DNA of 64,000 nt from a virus: the IMG/VR virus record IMGVR_UViG_3300022562_001969, positions 22,115 through 86,114 of that record, one strand, 5' to 3'. A program made the translations under genes and the position numbers. The notes below the pieces were generated by a model, which did not search any database, was not told the origin of the DNA, and saw only the letters and a program-made list of their open reading frames with translations. Numbering within the stretch: position 1 is the first letter of the stretch; every line of letters begins with the position of its first letter. Shown in pieces: positions 40,026 through 48,890 of this stretch.

Positions 40026-41264
40026 TTACACCGCCACCAGGTTGTAGTCCCAGGAAGCCGTTATATTCGTGTCTGTATCTGACACGCTAATCACCGCCAG
40101 CCTGATATTAGTTAAGGCGTCAAACACAAGCCCACTTTCCGGCTTGTTTAGGGGGCTGCTGGTAGTAATCTCGAAATTTCGCTTGGTTATCCAGGAGCCG
40201 CCACTGATTCGCGACTGTAATTCAATGTTGGCGCTTCCAGGCAGGCCATTGGCCCGGGCGCAGTAGACGAAAAGTTGTTTGATCTGGTATTTCATCCCGG
40301 CAGGAACGGTATCTGTCGCTTGCTGCGTTTGCCCTTTGCCGGGGGGAATGTAGGCCAGAACGGTAGATAAGTCATTGGGGACGCCACCGGTGTGGGCGTT
40401 TTGGGTATTGAGATAGACGTGCCCCACATTTATATTTTCATTGCTAACGACCAACCGGTTGCTATCCAGTCCTGTTACCCCCAGGCTGACCGCCGTCTGA
40501 CCATTAAGGTTGACTGTTATTGTCTGCCGGTTCCCGTCGCTATCCAGATAATACACATCCACATCCACATCGGTGTCGCTGCCGCTACTGGAGGATAGAT
40601 AAAGCGATTGGGCGCTGGTCGGAAAGGTTTTTCTGTCAACCCGATTAGCCAGGTTATCATCGGCCAATCGCCATGCGTCCACGGTATTGTCCGCCGCGTC
40701 CAGAAATTTCACTCCACCGAATTTCTCATCTTCCAAGATACCACCAATGCGTCCCAGCGCCAGGTCTACTGACGTAGGCACCGAGCGCACAATGATAGCG
40801 TCCGCGTCTGCGGCAATGCTCAGATTCAGGGGGGCGTTCCCTTGCCGAAACATTCCCCAAAATGTACTCAGGGAGAAACTTCCCTGAGCTACGGAACCAT
40901 TGAGAAATCGCACCCGGGTGGGGCGTGGCAGTTTAACCGCCGTGTGGAATTCCGGTGTGTTCGCCGCCACCGAAAAACCATTTGTCGGGAAGGCTCGCCA
41001 GGAGCCTCCCTCATCTTGAAACTCAAAAAACAGCGTGCCATCCTGGTCGGCCACGCAAAAAACGCCAATATCAGGATAGCCATTCTCTTCACCCTCGCCG
41101 GTAAATTCACCATCAGATCCCAAAATAGTCGTACTGCTATTAGCCGTAGATTTGATACCGGTTTGGCCAATCTGGGACAAGTCCAGCGAAACGGGCACTG
41201 ATATATCGGCGGCGGCTGAGGCGATATGAATAGGCGTGGCGGCAGCCCCTATTAGTTTTGCCAT
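40026..41264 (-). CDS. Beta-rich virion protein
   Basis: The 412-residue protein is almost all beta-structure and starts MAKLIGAAATPIHIASAAAD. It contains FFEFQDEGGSWRAFPTNGFS, VDVYYLDSDGNRQTITVNLN and MKYQIKQLFVYCARANGLPG. It resembles capsid- or tail-decorating proteins and lies between glycosyltransferases and a downstream one, one base apart. A surface protein that receives the sugars is plausible but unproven. Confidence 0.5.
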   Translation of the reverse strand: MAKLIGAAATPIHIASAAADISVPVSLDLSQIGQTGIKSTANSSTTILGSDGEFTGEGEENGYPDIGVFCVADQDGTLFFEFQDEGGSWRAFPTNGFSVAANTPEFHTAVKLPRPTRVRFLNGSVAQGSFSLSTFWGMFRQGNAPLNLSIAADADAIIVRSVPTSVDLALGRIGGILEDEKFGGVKFLDAADNTVDAWRLADDNLANRVDRKTFPTSAQSLYLSSSSGSDTDVDVDVYYLDSDGNRQTITVNLNGQTAVSLGVTGLDSNRLVVSNENINVGHVYLNTQNAHTGGVPNDLSTVLAYIPPGKGQTQQATDTVPAGMKYQIKQLFVYCARANGLPGSANIELQSRISGGSWITKRNFEITTSSPLNKPESGLVFDALTNIRLAVISVSDTDTNITASWDYNLVAV

Positions 41265-41893
41265 CAGTAGCTCCTCTCCGCGCCAATATGGCCGAATAGG
41301 CCCCAGGTGCCTATATCAATCGGAATCAGGATGTCAGGACCTTTTCTTTGCTGCACCCGGGTGTCATAAGCCACCTCGGTGTCGCCCGGTTTTAGGCCGG
41401 TCGGGTAATCGCCATAGGCCTGGTGAAAGCGGTTGTGACGCAGGGAGGGGTTACCGGAGAAATAATAAGCCGGCCCTTTTTGTAGTTTGAGATAGACCTG
41501 CGCGCCGTCGCCAACGATTTGGCCCTGCAACCCGACCGGGATGCGACCCAGCCGGATCATACCCACGTCAGACTGGTTAATGAGCGCCTGCTCATAATGG
41601 CTGGGATTAAAGGGGCGATCTAATACCCAATCATCCTCCAGCCACATGGTCACCGGGTCGTGTTTGGCTGATTCCCGCCAGGCGATATTGGCCAGCGCCC
41701 CGTACCCGATGCGAGACGAATAAAGGCTGATCATATCAAAACCGATTTCTGTTTCCAGCGCCTTGAGGTGATCAATCGGGCTACCATCGTCAACCACCAG
41801 CCAACGGGCCGGATAATCCAGCCGCTCCTTAATGGCCCGGATGGTGGCCAGAGCGTAAGCGGTGCGAGCGTAGGTTTGCAGGATGATGATCAT
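41264..41893 (-). CDS. Small GT2-family glycosyltransferase
   Basis: The start MIIILQTYARTAYALATIRA at 41893 gives 209 residues; upstream codons belong to the neighbouring dehydratase gene. ARWLVVDDGSPIDHLKAL is the nucleotide-binding strand, and MWLEDDWVL (residues about 88-96) is the DxD-type metal site of GT-A enzymes. It starts in a 4-bp overlap with the PseB-like gene. Glycan transfer onto a surface or virion protein is likely. Confidence 0.75.
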   Translation of the reverse strand: MIIILQTYARTAYALATIRAIKERLDYPARWLVVDDGSPIDHLKALETEIGFDMISLYSSRIGYGALANIAWRESAKHDPVTMWLEDDWVLDRPFNPSHYEQALINQSDVGMIRLGRIPVGLQGQIVGDGAQVYLKLQKGPAYYFSGNPSLRHNRFHQAYGDYPTGLKPGDTEVAYDTRVQQRKGPDILIPIDIGTWGLFGHIGAERSY

Positions 41894-42795
41894 TGCTCCA
41901 CCTCTGCCAGCAGTGAACTGAATTCCGCCGCAGTTAGCCGGGGCGCTTCCAGGGAGGTGTAGGAGTGGCCGATTTCGCCCTGCCGGCCCCGATGAATGAT
42001 AAAACAATGGTTGTATTCAGTAGCCGCTTCATCCGGTGATAGCAGCCATTCGTGCAACCGTTCCATCGAACGCAGGCCAATCTCGGTGATAGGGGGATCT
42101 TCATCGCCGCCGGTTACCAGGCGAATCATATCCAATAGCGGCAAAGCCTTGACCTTTGGGATCAGGATGGACCCATTGTCGCTGTTAAAAGCCCGCATTA
42201 CCACCTCAACGGCCTGGGCCGGTGACATCCAAAAACGGGTCATCCGCCGATCGGTCACGGTGAGCGGATAGCCCTGCGCGTGTTGTTGCCGCCAGAGGGG
42301 GATGACCGACCCCCGGCTCTCCAAAACGTTGCCATAACGGACCAGTTTGAATTGGCAGCCACTGTCCAACGTCTGGCTCTGGAAAATTCGTTCCATCATT
42401 AGCTTGCTGGCCCCGTAGACAGTGACCGGCTGGCAGGCTTTGTCCGTACTGATGCCGATGCACTGTTCCACGCCATACATCGCGCAGGCCCGGGCTACAT
42501 ATTCAGAGCCGATTACATTGACCTCATGGCACATGCCCGGTTGGGCTTCACATTCAGGGATACGTTTCATCGCCGCCGCATGAATGACGATGTCGTGCCC
42601 GGCTACCGTGGCCGCGATCAGATCCCGGTCGCGCACATCTCCCAGGACGTAACGGCACTGGGGATATTGCTGGCGCATCCGGGCTTGCAGTGATTCTGAC
42701 CGGCTAAAAATAGTGAGCTGGTAGGACTCATACAGCCGTTTGACCAAAGCTTGGCCCAGGGTGCCGGAGCCGCCGGTAATTAGTATCTTTTTCAT
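41890..42795 (-). CDS. PseB/FlaA1-type nucleotide-sugar 4,6-dehydratase
   Basis: The 301-residue enzyme begins KKILITGGSGTLGQALVKRL, an extended short-chain dehydrogenase Rossmann motif. HAAAMKRIPECEAQP with HEVNVIGSEYVARA is the PseB/CapD hallmark. STDKACQPVTVYGASKLMME supplies the YxxxK catalytic pair. Such enzymes oxidise UDP-GlcNAc at C4 and remove water from C6 to make deoxysugars. It overlaps neighbours by 4 bp on both sides in the sugar-modification block. Confidence 0.8.
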   Translation of the reverse strand: MKKILITGGSGTLGQALVKRLYESYQLTIFSRSESLQARMRQQYPQCRYVLGDVRDRDLIAATVAGHDIVIHAAAMKRIPECEAQPGMCHEVNVIGSEYVARACAMYGVEQCIGISTDKACQPVTVYGASKLMMERIFQSQTLDSGCQFKLVRYGNVLESRGSVIPLWRQQHAQGYPLTVTDRRMTRFWMSPAQAVEVVMRAFNSDNGSILIPKVKALPLLDMIRLVTGGDEDPPITEIGLRSMERLHEWLLSPDEAATEYNHCFIIHRGRQGEIGHSYTSLEAPRLTAAEFSSLLAEVEQ

Positions 42796-43388
42796 GCGGA
42801 CGGCTCTCCTCTGACAAAGACCTGTAAATTGGCCGGCAGATGGTGCATCGGGCCGGTTGTCATTGTCCACAAGGCGGCCAATCTGATGGTCGCGTCACTA
42901 TGATAGGTCATCCCCAGTTCACTAAATTTTTCTCGCCATTTGAAGGGAGGCGTCAGGTTGACGTGATTGTCACCTTGTTGCCCGGGCAACGCGGCGGTGA
43001 AAATCAGCCAGCCGCCGTTATCAATGATATGATCGACGATGGACCGGCAAAAAATGTCCGCCGCCGCTTCGGGTAAATGTTCGGCCACCTCGATAGAGGT
43101 GACCAATTGAAACTTCCGCTCCAACTTCAAGGGGCGACGCAAGTCGTGAATGATGTCGGGGGGGGTGGCGATTACATCGACCCCGACCGCATCCACGCCG
43201 CAAGCGCGGGCCAGGCGGACCATTGCCCCGGAGCCGCAACCGAAGTCGATATAAGTTTCCGGTCGCCCCAGTAACGCCCAGATGGTTAGTAGCGCCCGCC
43301 GGTTCCAAAGGTCGAACTCGGTCAAGGCCTGGCGGCGCGTGGCCGCGCTCTGCGCGTCTGGCTCATAATAATCTTTGACTTTATTCAC
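42792..43388 (-). CDS. SAM-dependent methyltransferase (class I), second copy type
   Basis: GTG at 43388 with ggagacag upstream gives 198 residues. YIDFGCGSGAMVRLARACGV (residues about 47-66) is motif I, followed by DAVGVDVIATPP and the FQLVTSIEVAEHLPE helix. It could methylate a nucleotide-sugar or glycan. It is the first gene after the capsid gene and its ribosome-binding site lies in one arm of an inverted repeat (43397-43408). Confidence 0.75.
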   Translation of the reverse strand: MNKVKDYYEPDAQSAATRRQALTEFDLWNRRALLTIWALLGRPETYIDFGCGSGAMVRLARACGVDAVGVDVIATPPDIIHDLRRPLKLERKFQLVTSIEVAEHLPEAAADIFCRSIVDHIIDNGGWLIFTAALPGQQGDNHVNLTPPFKWREKFSELGMTYHSDATIRLAALWTMTTGPMHHLPANLQVFVRGEPSA

Positions 43389-43396
43389 AATCCTGT

Positions 43397-43486
43397 CTCC
43401 TGTGTGGTTTATCAAATGATTAATCCCCCCTTTGGTCGAACTGTGTAGGGGGGACGGGAGCCACCCCGTCCCCCACCACACAGGAG
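43397..43486 (-). promoter_or_regulatory. Nested inverted repeats sequestering a ribosome-binding site
   Basis: A perfect 12-bp inverted repeat (43475-43486 with 43397-43408) encloses a GC-rich hairpin (43449-43473). On the transcript the 3' arm ACCACACAGGAG contains the ribosome-binding site of the methyltransferase. It lies between the capsid stop (43504) and the next start (43388), with a TAACCAT/ATGGTTA palindrome at 43492-43507. Confidence 0.65.
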
Positions 43487-43503
43487 GGATCTAACCATAA
43501 TGG

Positions 43504-45024
43504 TTAGCTAACGGGCGGGAAATAGCTGGGCCCGAAACCGATATAGTCAGTCCGGCCGCCGTCAACAAAGTAGGCGGCGTCAGTGAACGGCTCACGCTCG
43601 TGGATCAGCGGCTGGTAGGCCACGTTTTGCAACCGGGCCGCCAGATACGGCGTCTCCAACATCAGGCGCGGTTGCACCCAGCCCGCGATTTGGATACACA
43701 TATTTTGCGGGAAATACCGATGGAAGAGATACCGGCCATTCACCGTAGTTTCGTAGACGCCGGGAGGGGCCAGGAGGCGAGCGCCCTGCATCGGGCCGTT
43801 TGGCCGGTCGAAATTGGCGTACTCCATATAGGTGGCCAAATTCCCGTCTTCGGAAATCGGGGCGTTATTGCCGCCGCCGCGCACGGTGAAGGGCACAAAA
43901 TAGATGTCGCTGGAAAACACGCCCGGTGTCACTTCAGTTTCAGTGGGACAGTCGTCAATGATGACCGGCACCCGTTGCCCGTCAATGAGCAGATATTGGC
44001 CGGTCCGGCTCAGTTGGTCGCCCCGCATTTCGTCAGTCATTCTGTTCAGCTCTTCCCGGCTGGAATTAGCCCGATTGGTGCTTTGGCCACCGGAGATCAG
44101 GTCGCAGCGATATGTCTGATACCCGCAAGGCCAGACAGCGGTCAGTTCGTAGAAGAGCCCCCAGCGCATCGCCAGGCGGATATCGGCCGGCGCCAGCCCG
44201 GCCCGGCCGGCGATATATTGCAGGTTGCGGTAGATGTAGGTGATCTCGACGACAATGTCTTCCGCGCTCTGGGCATTGATCGAGATATTGCCGTTGTTGA
44301 AATCGCGCACAATACTGTCGGCCGCCGGACAGGCTTGGCCGGTGACTGCGTCCTGATAACCGGTGTTAATCAACAGGTCCAAACCGCGATAATATTCGCG
44401 GCCACTGGCGCCGGTCACGCCGCTATTGTTGGCCGGATCGCCGGTGTAGACATCACAGGCGAAATCGCGGAGCATGGCCACAGCCAGCTCGAACATCAGC
44501 TTGCCAAATTCGGTATTGATTAATTGGGCGAAATCGCTGGAGCCAGGGGTAACCGGGGCGGGCACATCGGCCGCCGAGAAGGGGTCTCCCACCAGCATCA
44601 TATCAGTGAATTCCCCCCGGTTGGTCACCAAACCAAACCGGTCCAGCCGTATCTCGCGTGACTTCCGGCCGCCCCAGCCAAACGTCCGCACTTGGGTGCA
44701 GATTTTGGACGCGCCGGCCACGGGGGGATCATCGCAGCGAGTCGCCGGTTCGTCGCCGGTGGTGGCGGTTACCCCGGTGAAAATGCCGGTCAAGGGATCG
44801 GTCTCGTTGGAGTTGCGGGCCGGCAGATGGGCCATTAAGCCCAGGCCGGGCAAGATCATGGCGTTGGCCAGGCCGGGCCGTAACCCCAGCGGGCTCAACA
44901 GCCCGCCAGGACCGTGCGCGTAAATGTTGGAGGGAGTGCCTGACGGTCCTTTGTAAGTCATCCCTCCGGCCAGTTTTAAGGCCAGTTGTTCGGCCAGACG
45001 GGCGTAATCAATTTGCGTAATCAT
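43504..45024 (-). CDS. Major capsid protein (HK97-fold candidate)
   Basis: The 506-residue protein has an N-terminal segment YAHGPGGLLSPLGLRPGLA (35-53) that recurs in the protease and may be a processing site. Later parts fit a capsid fold: GWGGRKSREIRLDRFGLVTN, FGKLMFELAVAMLRDFACDV, QSAEDIVVEITYIYRNLQYI, PADIRLAMRWGLFYELTAVW and a long C-terminal domain. The position just after the protease/scaffold gene is the usual one. It is longer than most HK97 proteins and may carry an insertion domain. Confidence 0.75.
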   Translation of the reverse strand: MITQIDYARLAEQLALKLAGGMTYKGPSGTPSNIYAHGPGGLLSPLGLRPGLANAMILPGLGLMAHLPARNSNETDPLTGIFTGVTATTGDEPATRCDDPPVAGASKICTQVRTFGWGGRKSREIRLDRFGLVTNRGEFTDMMLVGDPFSAADVPAPVTPGSSDFAQLINTEFGKLMFELAVAMLRDFACDVYTGDPANNSGVTGASGREYYRGLDLLINTGYQDAVTGQACPAADSIVRDFNNGNISINAQSAEDIVVEITYIYRNLQYIAGRAGLAPADIRLAMRWGLFYELTAVWPCGYQTYRCDLISGGQSTNRANSSREELNRMTDEMRGDQLSRTGQYLLIDGQRVPVIIDDCPTETEVTPGVFSSDIYFVPFTVRGGGNNAPISEDGNLATYMEYANFDRPNGPMQGARLLAPPGVYETTVNGRYLFHRYFPQNMCIQIAGWVQPRLMLETPYLAARLQNVAYQPLIHEREPFTDAAYFVDGGRTDYIGFGPSYFPPVS

Positions 45025-45069
45025 AGTGTTCTTTACTCCTTAAAATCTGATTAGATCACAGAAATTTGT

Positions 45070-47424
45070 TTATTTATTTAGCCCATCGGTCGGCGCGACT
45101 CCCCAATAGGGGTGGCTGGGCAGGCTCTTGGCAAATGCGTTAGCCGCCTGAGCAAATGGCGCTACTTCAGGCCGGGCGGACTTGACCGCTTCGACAATCG
45201 CGGTTTCCGGGTCGGTGGTTTCGGTCTCTTTGGTGTCCGTAATGGTCGGCGCTTGTTGGCTGGCCCGGTAGCCGTTTTGGCTGGCCCTGGGTTGGGTTCC
45301 TTCTAAGGACCGCAGCCGCTGGTCCAAAGTTTCAGTTGATTGGCGGGCGTTTTTTTGGCTGGCCTCAATCATCCCGGTCAGGGCGGCGATAGCCTGGTCG
45401 TGCTTTTCCAGCATGCCCATAATGCGCTTGAGCAATTCGGCCACATCCCCTTCCTCGACCATCGTCTGGCCTTCCTCGGCCAGTGCCTCTCCCTCGGCCA
45501 TCATCGCCTCTCCTTCACCAGCCGCTTTTTCAGTCGCGCCTTTCTGGGCGACGGGTGGTGAGGACGCGGGAGGGGTGGTTGCCGTTAGTGATTTGATGGC
45601 TTGATCGTGCGCTTCCATCATGGTCATCATCCGCTCCAATAGCGCTCTGCTCTCGCTGCCGGTCTGGGCGGCCTTTGTGGCTTCGGCCTCGGCTTCAGCC
45701 TGAGCGGCTTCGTGTTCCTTCAGTAACAGGGAATATTCCAACAGTTCGTCGCCGGTCATATTCTCTAAATCGCGTTGGCTTTTGTACACAAAGCCGGCCT
45801 GTTGGGCGCTTTTATCGGTGGCGCTAATGTCCCCCAACAGTTTGGCCGCCTCTGCCGGACCAACCAGGTTGATAAATTCCTTAATTTTATCGGTGTTCAT
45901 AACAGTCTCCTTTACCGTAAATAACGAGGTAAAAATATTTGCCGCTTTTTCTACGGGTAATAAACTTCGTTCAAAGATCGAAATAATATTGAATGTCCCA
46001 TCTGGCCCCGGTTCGTAAGCCGGATGTTTAAACCCAATCGAGCCCCCCAGTTTGGCCGCTTTTTGAGCGGCAATTTCTCCCACCCGCTCGTTAATAAAAT
46101 TGCCTGATTCCACGAGCATCCGCCCGTAAACCATCCCGAAATCGGTCTGGCCGATTTTGATCGGCGTATGCCACCACAAAAGAGGCCCGTGTTCTCCGCT
46201 GGCGTCCAGTTGGGCCACCGCCTGCTTCAGCGCCTGGGTGGAGACGATTTCACCGTCTCGATCCCGGTAGGCGGACGACGAAACCATCACCCATCTGTAC
46301 CGGCCGTTACTGTCCTTAAAAACGATCAAGCCGGGCCTTAATGACTTGGCGGCCAGCAAACTGTCCAGATCGTTTTTCGGGATGATCAGCGCCCTGGCCA
46401 GGGCCAATAAGAGCCGGTCGCTCGGGGTCGTTATTTCGCCCCGTTCGATTTGGCCCAGGGCGCTGGGGGAACAACCCACCACGTTGGCCAGCCGGGGCAA
46501 TGACCAGCCTTTGGCCTGTCGTCGTTGGCGCAGATAGTTCCCCAGGGGGCTGCCGGGCCCGGTCGCTTTTTTCTTTTTGCCCAGGCCGGCGACGCTGAAT
46601 AGACCACCGGGGCCGTGAGCATAGCCGCCCCCATCAACCCCGCTAGTTCCTTTTTCATCCACTTGCCAGGCGGCCGGCAGTTTTTCCATGAAGCTCGGCC
46701 CTTTGCGCCTGGCAATTCGGGTCAGGCGACGTTGGAAATCCTCAAAGGTAAACCCGCTATCCCTGACCGCCGAGGCCCGGCCCCAGGCTCTGACCGCCGC
46801 TTCTACATCCGCCGGCTGGCGGATGGGAAAGGAGCGCGTTTCCGGGAAAACGAAGTCGCTGTTAGCCAGCTCATCCCGGACAGCGCTTGATATTTCCCGT
46901 TTCAGACGAGTATTGTTATTCATAGGCGTCTCTTTTCCGGTTTTCAGACCGAGGCGTTTTCTGGCCGCCGCAACCCATTCGTCCCGGGCGGCCAGGCGGC
47001 TCTTATTGGCGGCGGCTAAACTGGCCAACCGTTCCCGCGAGGCGGCGATATCGGGCAGCCATTGGTCGCAGGTATATTCCGGGTCATAGGTGAAATCGAA
47101 CTTTTGACAGTGGTTGGTTGGGTTGGCCCCAAAACGACAGTCACCACAAATCTGGGTGGAGGCCGGCCCGGCCGGCCGGTAGTTGGCCTGGTCGATAGCC
47201 GTCTCGTCACTGGCTCGCAGGGTTTCCTTGACAATGGCGCTGCGGCAGATAGCGATGGCGGCGCTTTTATCGCGCCCGGTGGCCATCACCGCCGTCACGC
47301 AACGGTCGATTTTCTTTTCCTGTTCGCTCCCGGCCGGGATGCCCGGATACGGCATTAAAAGGCCTCCTTGCGCCAGCGCCATGCGCTCCCAATGATGGCG
47401 TTTAAATCGTGGCGCGGTCGCCAA
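45070..47424 (-). CDS. Prohead protease-scaffold polyprotein with an embedded XRE-type HTH
   Basis: The 784-residue protein has several parts. Residues 1-80 hold CVTAVMATGRDKSAAIAICR. Residues 93-121 have a Cys4 knuckle (CGDC...C...C). YAHGPGGLFSVAGL is at 268-281. An HTH of the XRE type (294-347) contains LRQRRQAKGWSLPRLANVVG and CSPSALGQIERGE. A protease domain (375-500) follows, with AYRDRDGEIVS, H419 in LLWWHT and S462 in GGSIGFK as likely catalytic residues, as in S78-type enzymes. A coiled, acidic scaffold tail (505-784) ends the chain. DNA-binding HTHs are not usual in such proteases. Confidence 0.75.
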   Translation of the reverse strand: MATAPRFKRHHWERMALAQGGLLMPYPGIPAGSEQEKKIDRCVTAVMATGRDKSAAIAICRSAIVKETLRASDETAIDQANYRPAGPASTQICGDCRFGANPTNHCQKFDFTYDPEYTCDQWLPDIAASRERLASLAAANKSRLAARDEWVAAARKRLGLKTGKETPMNNNTRLKREISSAVRDELANSDFVFPETRSFPIRQPADVEAAVRAWGRASAVRDSGFTFEDFQRRLTRIARRKGPSFMEKLPAAWQVDEKGTSGVDGGGYAHGPGGLFSVAGLGKKKKATGPGSPLGNYLRQRRQAKGWSLPRLANVVGCSPSALGQIERGEITTPSDRLLLALARALIIPKNDLDSLLAAKSLRPGLIVFKDSNGRYRWVMVSSSAYRDRDGEIVSTQALKQAVAQLDASGEHGPLLWWHTPIKIGQTDFGMVYGRMLVESGNFINERVGEIAAQKAAKLGGSIGFKHPAYEPGPDGTFNIISIFERSLLPVEKAANIFTSLFTVKETVMNTDKIKEFINLVGPAEAAKLLGDISATDKSAQQAGFVYKSQRDLENMTGDELLEYSLLLKEHEAAQAEAEAEATKAAQTGSESRALLERMMTMMEAHDQAIKSLTATTPPASSPPVAQKGATEKAAGEGEAMMAEGEALAEEGQTMVEEGDVAELLKRIMGMLEKHDQAIAALTGMIEASQKNARQSTETLDQRLRSLEGTQPRASQNGYRASQQAPTITDTKETETTDPETAIVEAVKSARPEVAPFAQAANAFAKSLPSHPYWGVAPTDGLNK

Positions 47425-48326
47425 CTCAGCCAGCGCCGGGTTATTTCGTAATCAGCCACCAGCCGGTCAGGATCGCCGGGGCGACGCGCCCCTACCCGGC
47501 AGGGAATATGCCGGCCGGTCACGCTACTGGCGGCGGCAATAATCTCCCGGACGCTATAGCCCTGTCCACTGCCCAAATTAAAAACCGGGGATAATGGCTT
47601 TTTATCACGTAGGACGTTCAACGCCAGCAAATGGGCTTCGGCCAGGTCGCTGACGTGAATGTAGTCGCGAATACAGGTTCCATCCGGGGTGGCGTAATTG
47701 TCGCCGTAGATGATTAGCTCCGGCCGCCGGCCCAGGGCCACATCCAATACCAGGGGCAGCAGGTGGGTTTCCTGAGCCCGGTTCTCGCCTCGCTGGCTGG
47801 TGGCGCCGGCGGCGTTGAAATAGCGCAGGCTAACGCTGGGTAACCCTTTGTGTTGGCGCAGCCAGCGCAGCATACGCTCGATATAATATTTGCTTTCGCC
47901 GTAAGGGGAGCCGGGGTCAATCCGGTCAGTAATGGTGATCGGTTTTTCCTGGGGGGCGTAGACATTAGCGCTGGAAGAGAAAATGAAGGGGAGCCGTTTT
48001 TCCTGGGCAAATTCAAGCAGGCTGGCCGCCATCATGACATTTTCCCGGAGATAGGCCAACGGTTGCCGGGCCGCCTCGCAGATCAGCGTCCGCGAGGCCA
48101 GGTGAATGATGGCTTCGACTTCGTGGGGATCAATGAAATGTTGTAGCGCTTCCTTAGCGCCGGTCGCAGCCAGGTCTATTTTGATGAATGTAGCCTGCGG
48201 GTTGATGGCGTTGAGATTGCCGGTAGAGAGGTTGTCCACGACGATCACTGTTTCGCCCGTCTCTACCAACCGGTCCACGATCACGCTACCTATATAGCCG
48301 GCTCCGCCGGTCACCAAAATGGTCAT
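47355..48326 (-). CDS. galE: UDP-glucose 4-epimerase
   Basis: The 323-residue enzyme starts MTILVTGGAGYIGSVIVDRL at 48326. It has the NAD-binding GxxGxxG, IHLASRTLICEAARQPL, SSSANVYAP and the catalytic SPYGESKYYIERML (YxxxK). SLRYFNAAGA and the RDYIHVSDLAEAHLLAL motif complete the GalE signature. It interconverts UDP-glucose and UDP-galactose and supplies sugars for the phage glycosyltransferases. There is no clear ribosome-binding site. A terminator-like hairpin ends 12 bp upstream of the start. The gene overlaps the protease gene by 70 bp. Confidence 0.9.
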   Translation of the reverse strand: MTILVTGGAGYIGSVIVDRLVETGETVIVVDNLSTGNLNAINPQATFIKIDLAATGAKEALQHFIDPHEVEAIIHLASRTLICEAARQPLAYLRENVMMAASLLEFAQEKRLPFIFSSSANVYAPQEKPITITDRIDPGSPYGESKYYIERMLRWLRQHKGLPSVSLRYFNAAGATSQRGENRAQETHLLPLVLDVALGRRPELIIYGDNYATPDGTCIRDYIHVSDLAEAHLLALNVLRDKKPLSPVFNLGSGQGYSVREIIAAASSVTGRHIPCRVGARRPGDPDRLVADYEITRRWLSWRPRHDLNAIIGSAWRWRKEAF

Positions 48327-48337
48327 AAATTTAAAAC

Positions 48338-48379
48338 CAAAAAAGCGGCCTGCCATCTCATTGGATGACAAGCCGCTTT
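48338..48379 (-). terminator. Terminator-like hairpin immediately upstream of galE
   Basis: AAAGCGGCTTGTCATCC pairs with GGCAGGCCGCTTT-type bases and is followed on the minus strand by TTTTTTGG, ending 12 bp before the galE start. It could end transcription from upstream or act as an attenuator. Confidence 0.6.
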
Positions 48380-48430
48380 GGGCTATTCTCGTATTTATTT
48401 AGGCGGGTGGGTCGGTTCACCACCCTGAGC

Positions 48431-48454
48431 CGGATGTTCGCGCGCGAACATCCG
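48431..48454. repeat. Palindrome copy 5 (24 bp, perfect)
   Basis: CGGATGTTCGCG followed by CGCGAACATCCG is a perfect 24-bp palindrome in the gap upstream of galE. The gap 48327-48649 otherwise holds one doubtful short frame and AT heptads. Confidence 0.9.
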
Positions 48455-48533
48455 ATCTATATTATGATAAAATCATAACAGGATTTCACATTCGAGTCAA
48501 ATGTAGCGAGTTAAAAAACGGTTTCCCGCATAT

Positions 48534-48623
48534 TCATCCTCTGGCGAATTCACTGATCACCCCCGGCGTAGCGGTGTCAAAACCGACTACATCTAGCATT
48601 CCCGGATCAGCCGGATCAGCCAC
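48534..48623 (-). CDS. Doubtful 29-residue peptide or gene tail
   Basis: From a GTG at 48623 the frame reads VADPADPGMLDVVGFDTATP then GVISEFARG and a stop. It looks like natural protein, and may be a short gene or the tail of the preceding one cut off by the AT heptads at 48626-48650. Confidence 0.3.
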   Translation of the reverse strand: MADPADPGMLDVVGFDTATPGVISEFARG

Positions 48624-48625
48624 GG

Positions 48626-48654
48626 TTGTCAATTATCAATTGTCAATTACTAAA
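48626..48654. repeat. AT-type heptads
   Basis: GTCAATTATCAATTGTCAAT units lie between the small gene at 48650 and the doubtful frame at 48534. Confidence 0.8.
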
Positions 48655-48880
48655 CTTCCCCCCCGCTCCCCGGTCCCTCCCCCTCCAACAGGCGGGCGAA
48701 AATGTCTTTTGGATATAGCTTCACCACCTGCAGCTCTTCCCGGCCCACGCAATTCCCATGCGCGTCAAAATAGGCGACCAGGGTCACCTTTTTGCAAGCG
48801 CCGCCCCCTACGGCCGCTTGCAGCGCGTTCACTAAATGCCAGATGCTATTTTGCCGTGATGGTAATTTTGCGATGGCCAT
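48650..48880 (-). CDS. Small phage protein of unknown function
   Basis: The 76-residue protein (MAIAKLPSRQNSIWHLVNAL, then VTLVAYFDAHGNCVGREELQ) is a mixed alpha/beta fold with a glycine-rich end. It lies 10 bp after the gp10-like gene. No family is recognised. Confidence 0.5.
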   Translation of the reverse strand: MAIAKLPSRQNSIWHLVNALQAAVGGGACKKVTLVAYFDAHGNCVGREELQVVKLYPKDIFARLLEGEGPGSGGEV

Positions 48881-48890
48881 TGATTATTGC

